This document shows positions 63,926 through 64,000 of a stretch of DNA of 64,000 bases, one piece after another. Where the stretch lies: NCBI RefSeq assembly GCF_014284365.1, contig NZ_JACOGG010000009.1, positions 103,081 through 167,080 on the forward strand. The letters run 5' to 3'. Position numbers and translations under genes: made by a program. A model generated the notes under the pieces. The model was not told where the DNA came from and made no database searches. It saw nothing but the letters and a program-made list of their open reading frames with translations. How positions within the stretch are numbered: position 1 is the first letter of the stretch; every line of letters begins with the position of its first letter. Source of the stretch: Cognatundibacterium rugosum. Lineage in GTDB: Bacteria > Pseudomonadota > Gammaproteobacteria > Burkholderiales > Burkholderiaceae_D.

Positions 63926-64000
63926 ATGAGTAAATATACAAAGCAATTCAAAGTACAGGTTGTTGAGTACTATCTGCAGGAGAACGCTGGCTGCGCTCTG
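63926..64000 (+). CDS. IS3-family transposase OrfA, N-terminal fragment (cut by window end)
   Basis: The first 25 codons (MSKYTKQFKVQVVEYYLQEN) match the start of IS150-type OrfA, a helix-turn-helix protein that binds the IS ends and is fused to OrfB by a programmed frameshift. The frame is open to the last base. GGGGTG lies 5 bp before ATG and inside the hairpin at 63882-63920. Confidence 0.85.
   Translation, partial: MSKYTKQFKVQVVEYYLQENAGCAL

Larger units (their letters stand above)
63874..64000 (+). mobile_element. Left end of an IS3-family (IS150-type) insertion sequence, cut by window end
   Basis: TGAACTGCACCCCAAAAG is the terminal repeat type of IS150-group elements, and a transposase OrfA-like frame opens 52 bp inside. 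The right end and the target duplication lie beyond the window. Confidence 0.88.

Overview
The window looks like chromosomal DNA of a betaproteobacterium of the order Burkholderiales, probably near Oxalobacteraceae. This is inferred from the gene order cmk-rpsA-ihfB-lapA-lapB-ugd-heptose kinase-cysM, the MoxR/DUF58/transglutaminase/MltB operon, and the general protein character at moderate GC. No rRNA, tRNA or CRISPR array was seen.

Region 1 (1-10.6 kb) is core: the end of cmk, ribosomal protein S1, IHF-beta, the LapA/LapB lipopolysaccharide-control pair, UDP-glucose dehydrogenase, the heptose-7-phosphate kinase, a secreted helix-hairpin-helix protein with a Lys/Ala tail, cysteine synthase B and a small conserved regulator. 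Region 2 (9.5-16.8 kb) is the minus-strand operon moxR-DUF58-transglutaminase-mltB, then a histone-deacetylase-like hydrolase, an NTF2-fold protein and a GNAT protein. Region 3 (17-20 kb) has a clear cyclic di-GMP-I riboswitch directly ahead of a lipoprotein S53 peptidase with Ig-like repeats. Region 4 (20.6-31.8 kb) holds the RbgA-like GTPase, a hydroxyproline epimerase with GntR and AraC regulators, a TonB-like protein, a TIGR01777 epimerase, a lipoprotein with no recognised family, a DTW-domain tRNA modifier and an OPT transporter.

Region 5 (32-38.5 kb) is the most unusual. groES-groEL has a textbook control region: a sigma70 promoter, an overlapping sigma32-like promoter and a perfect CIRCE operator. 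About 14 bp upstream of its -35 box starts an AT-richer element of about 3.85 kb. Its ends carry short repeats in inverted orientation, resembling the multi-site ends of IS21-like or Tn7/Tni-like elements. It has no recognisable transposase and carries one intact gene, a 990-residue KAP-type P-loop NTPase with N-terminal membrane helices. Its far end abuts the C-terminal part of a truncated NTF2/SnoaL gene. I read it as a non-autonomous cargo element, perhaps a phage-defence or exclusion island.

Region 6 (38.8-49.5 kb) has small accessory genes (GFA, cupin, DUF6404, a MITE-like repeat), katG, an overlapping pair of a periplasmic binding protein and a diguanylate cyclase, then a probable metal cluster (CzcI-like protein, TolC-family lipoprotein, multicopper oxidase). 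Region 7 (49.5-64 kb) has gluQ, a LysR regulator divergent from pirin and flavodoxin genes, a DUF2145 pair, an M13 peptidase, trhO, an ElaA-like GNAT, a LytS/LytTR two-component system, a class III CoA transferase, ugpQ and a small secreted protein. The right edge cuts into an IS3-family element whose end forms a hairpin over the transposase ribosome-binding site.

A c-di-GMP theme runs through the window: a c-di-GMP-sensing RNA on a secreted protease and a diguanylate cyclase paired with a ligand-binding protein. A direct link between them is not shown by the sequence.
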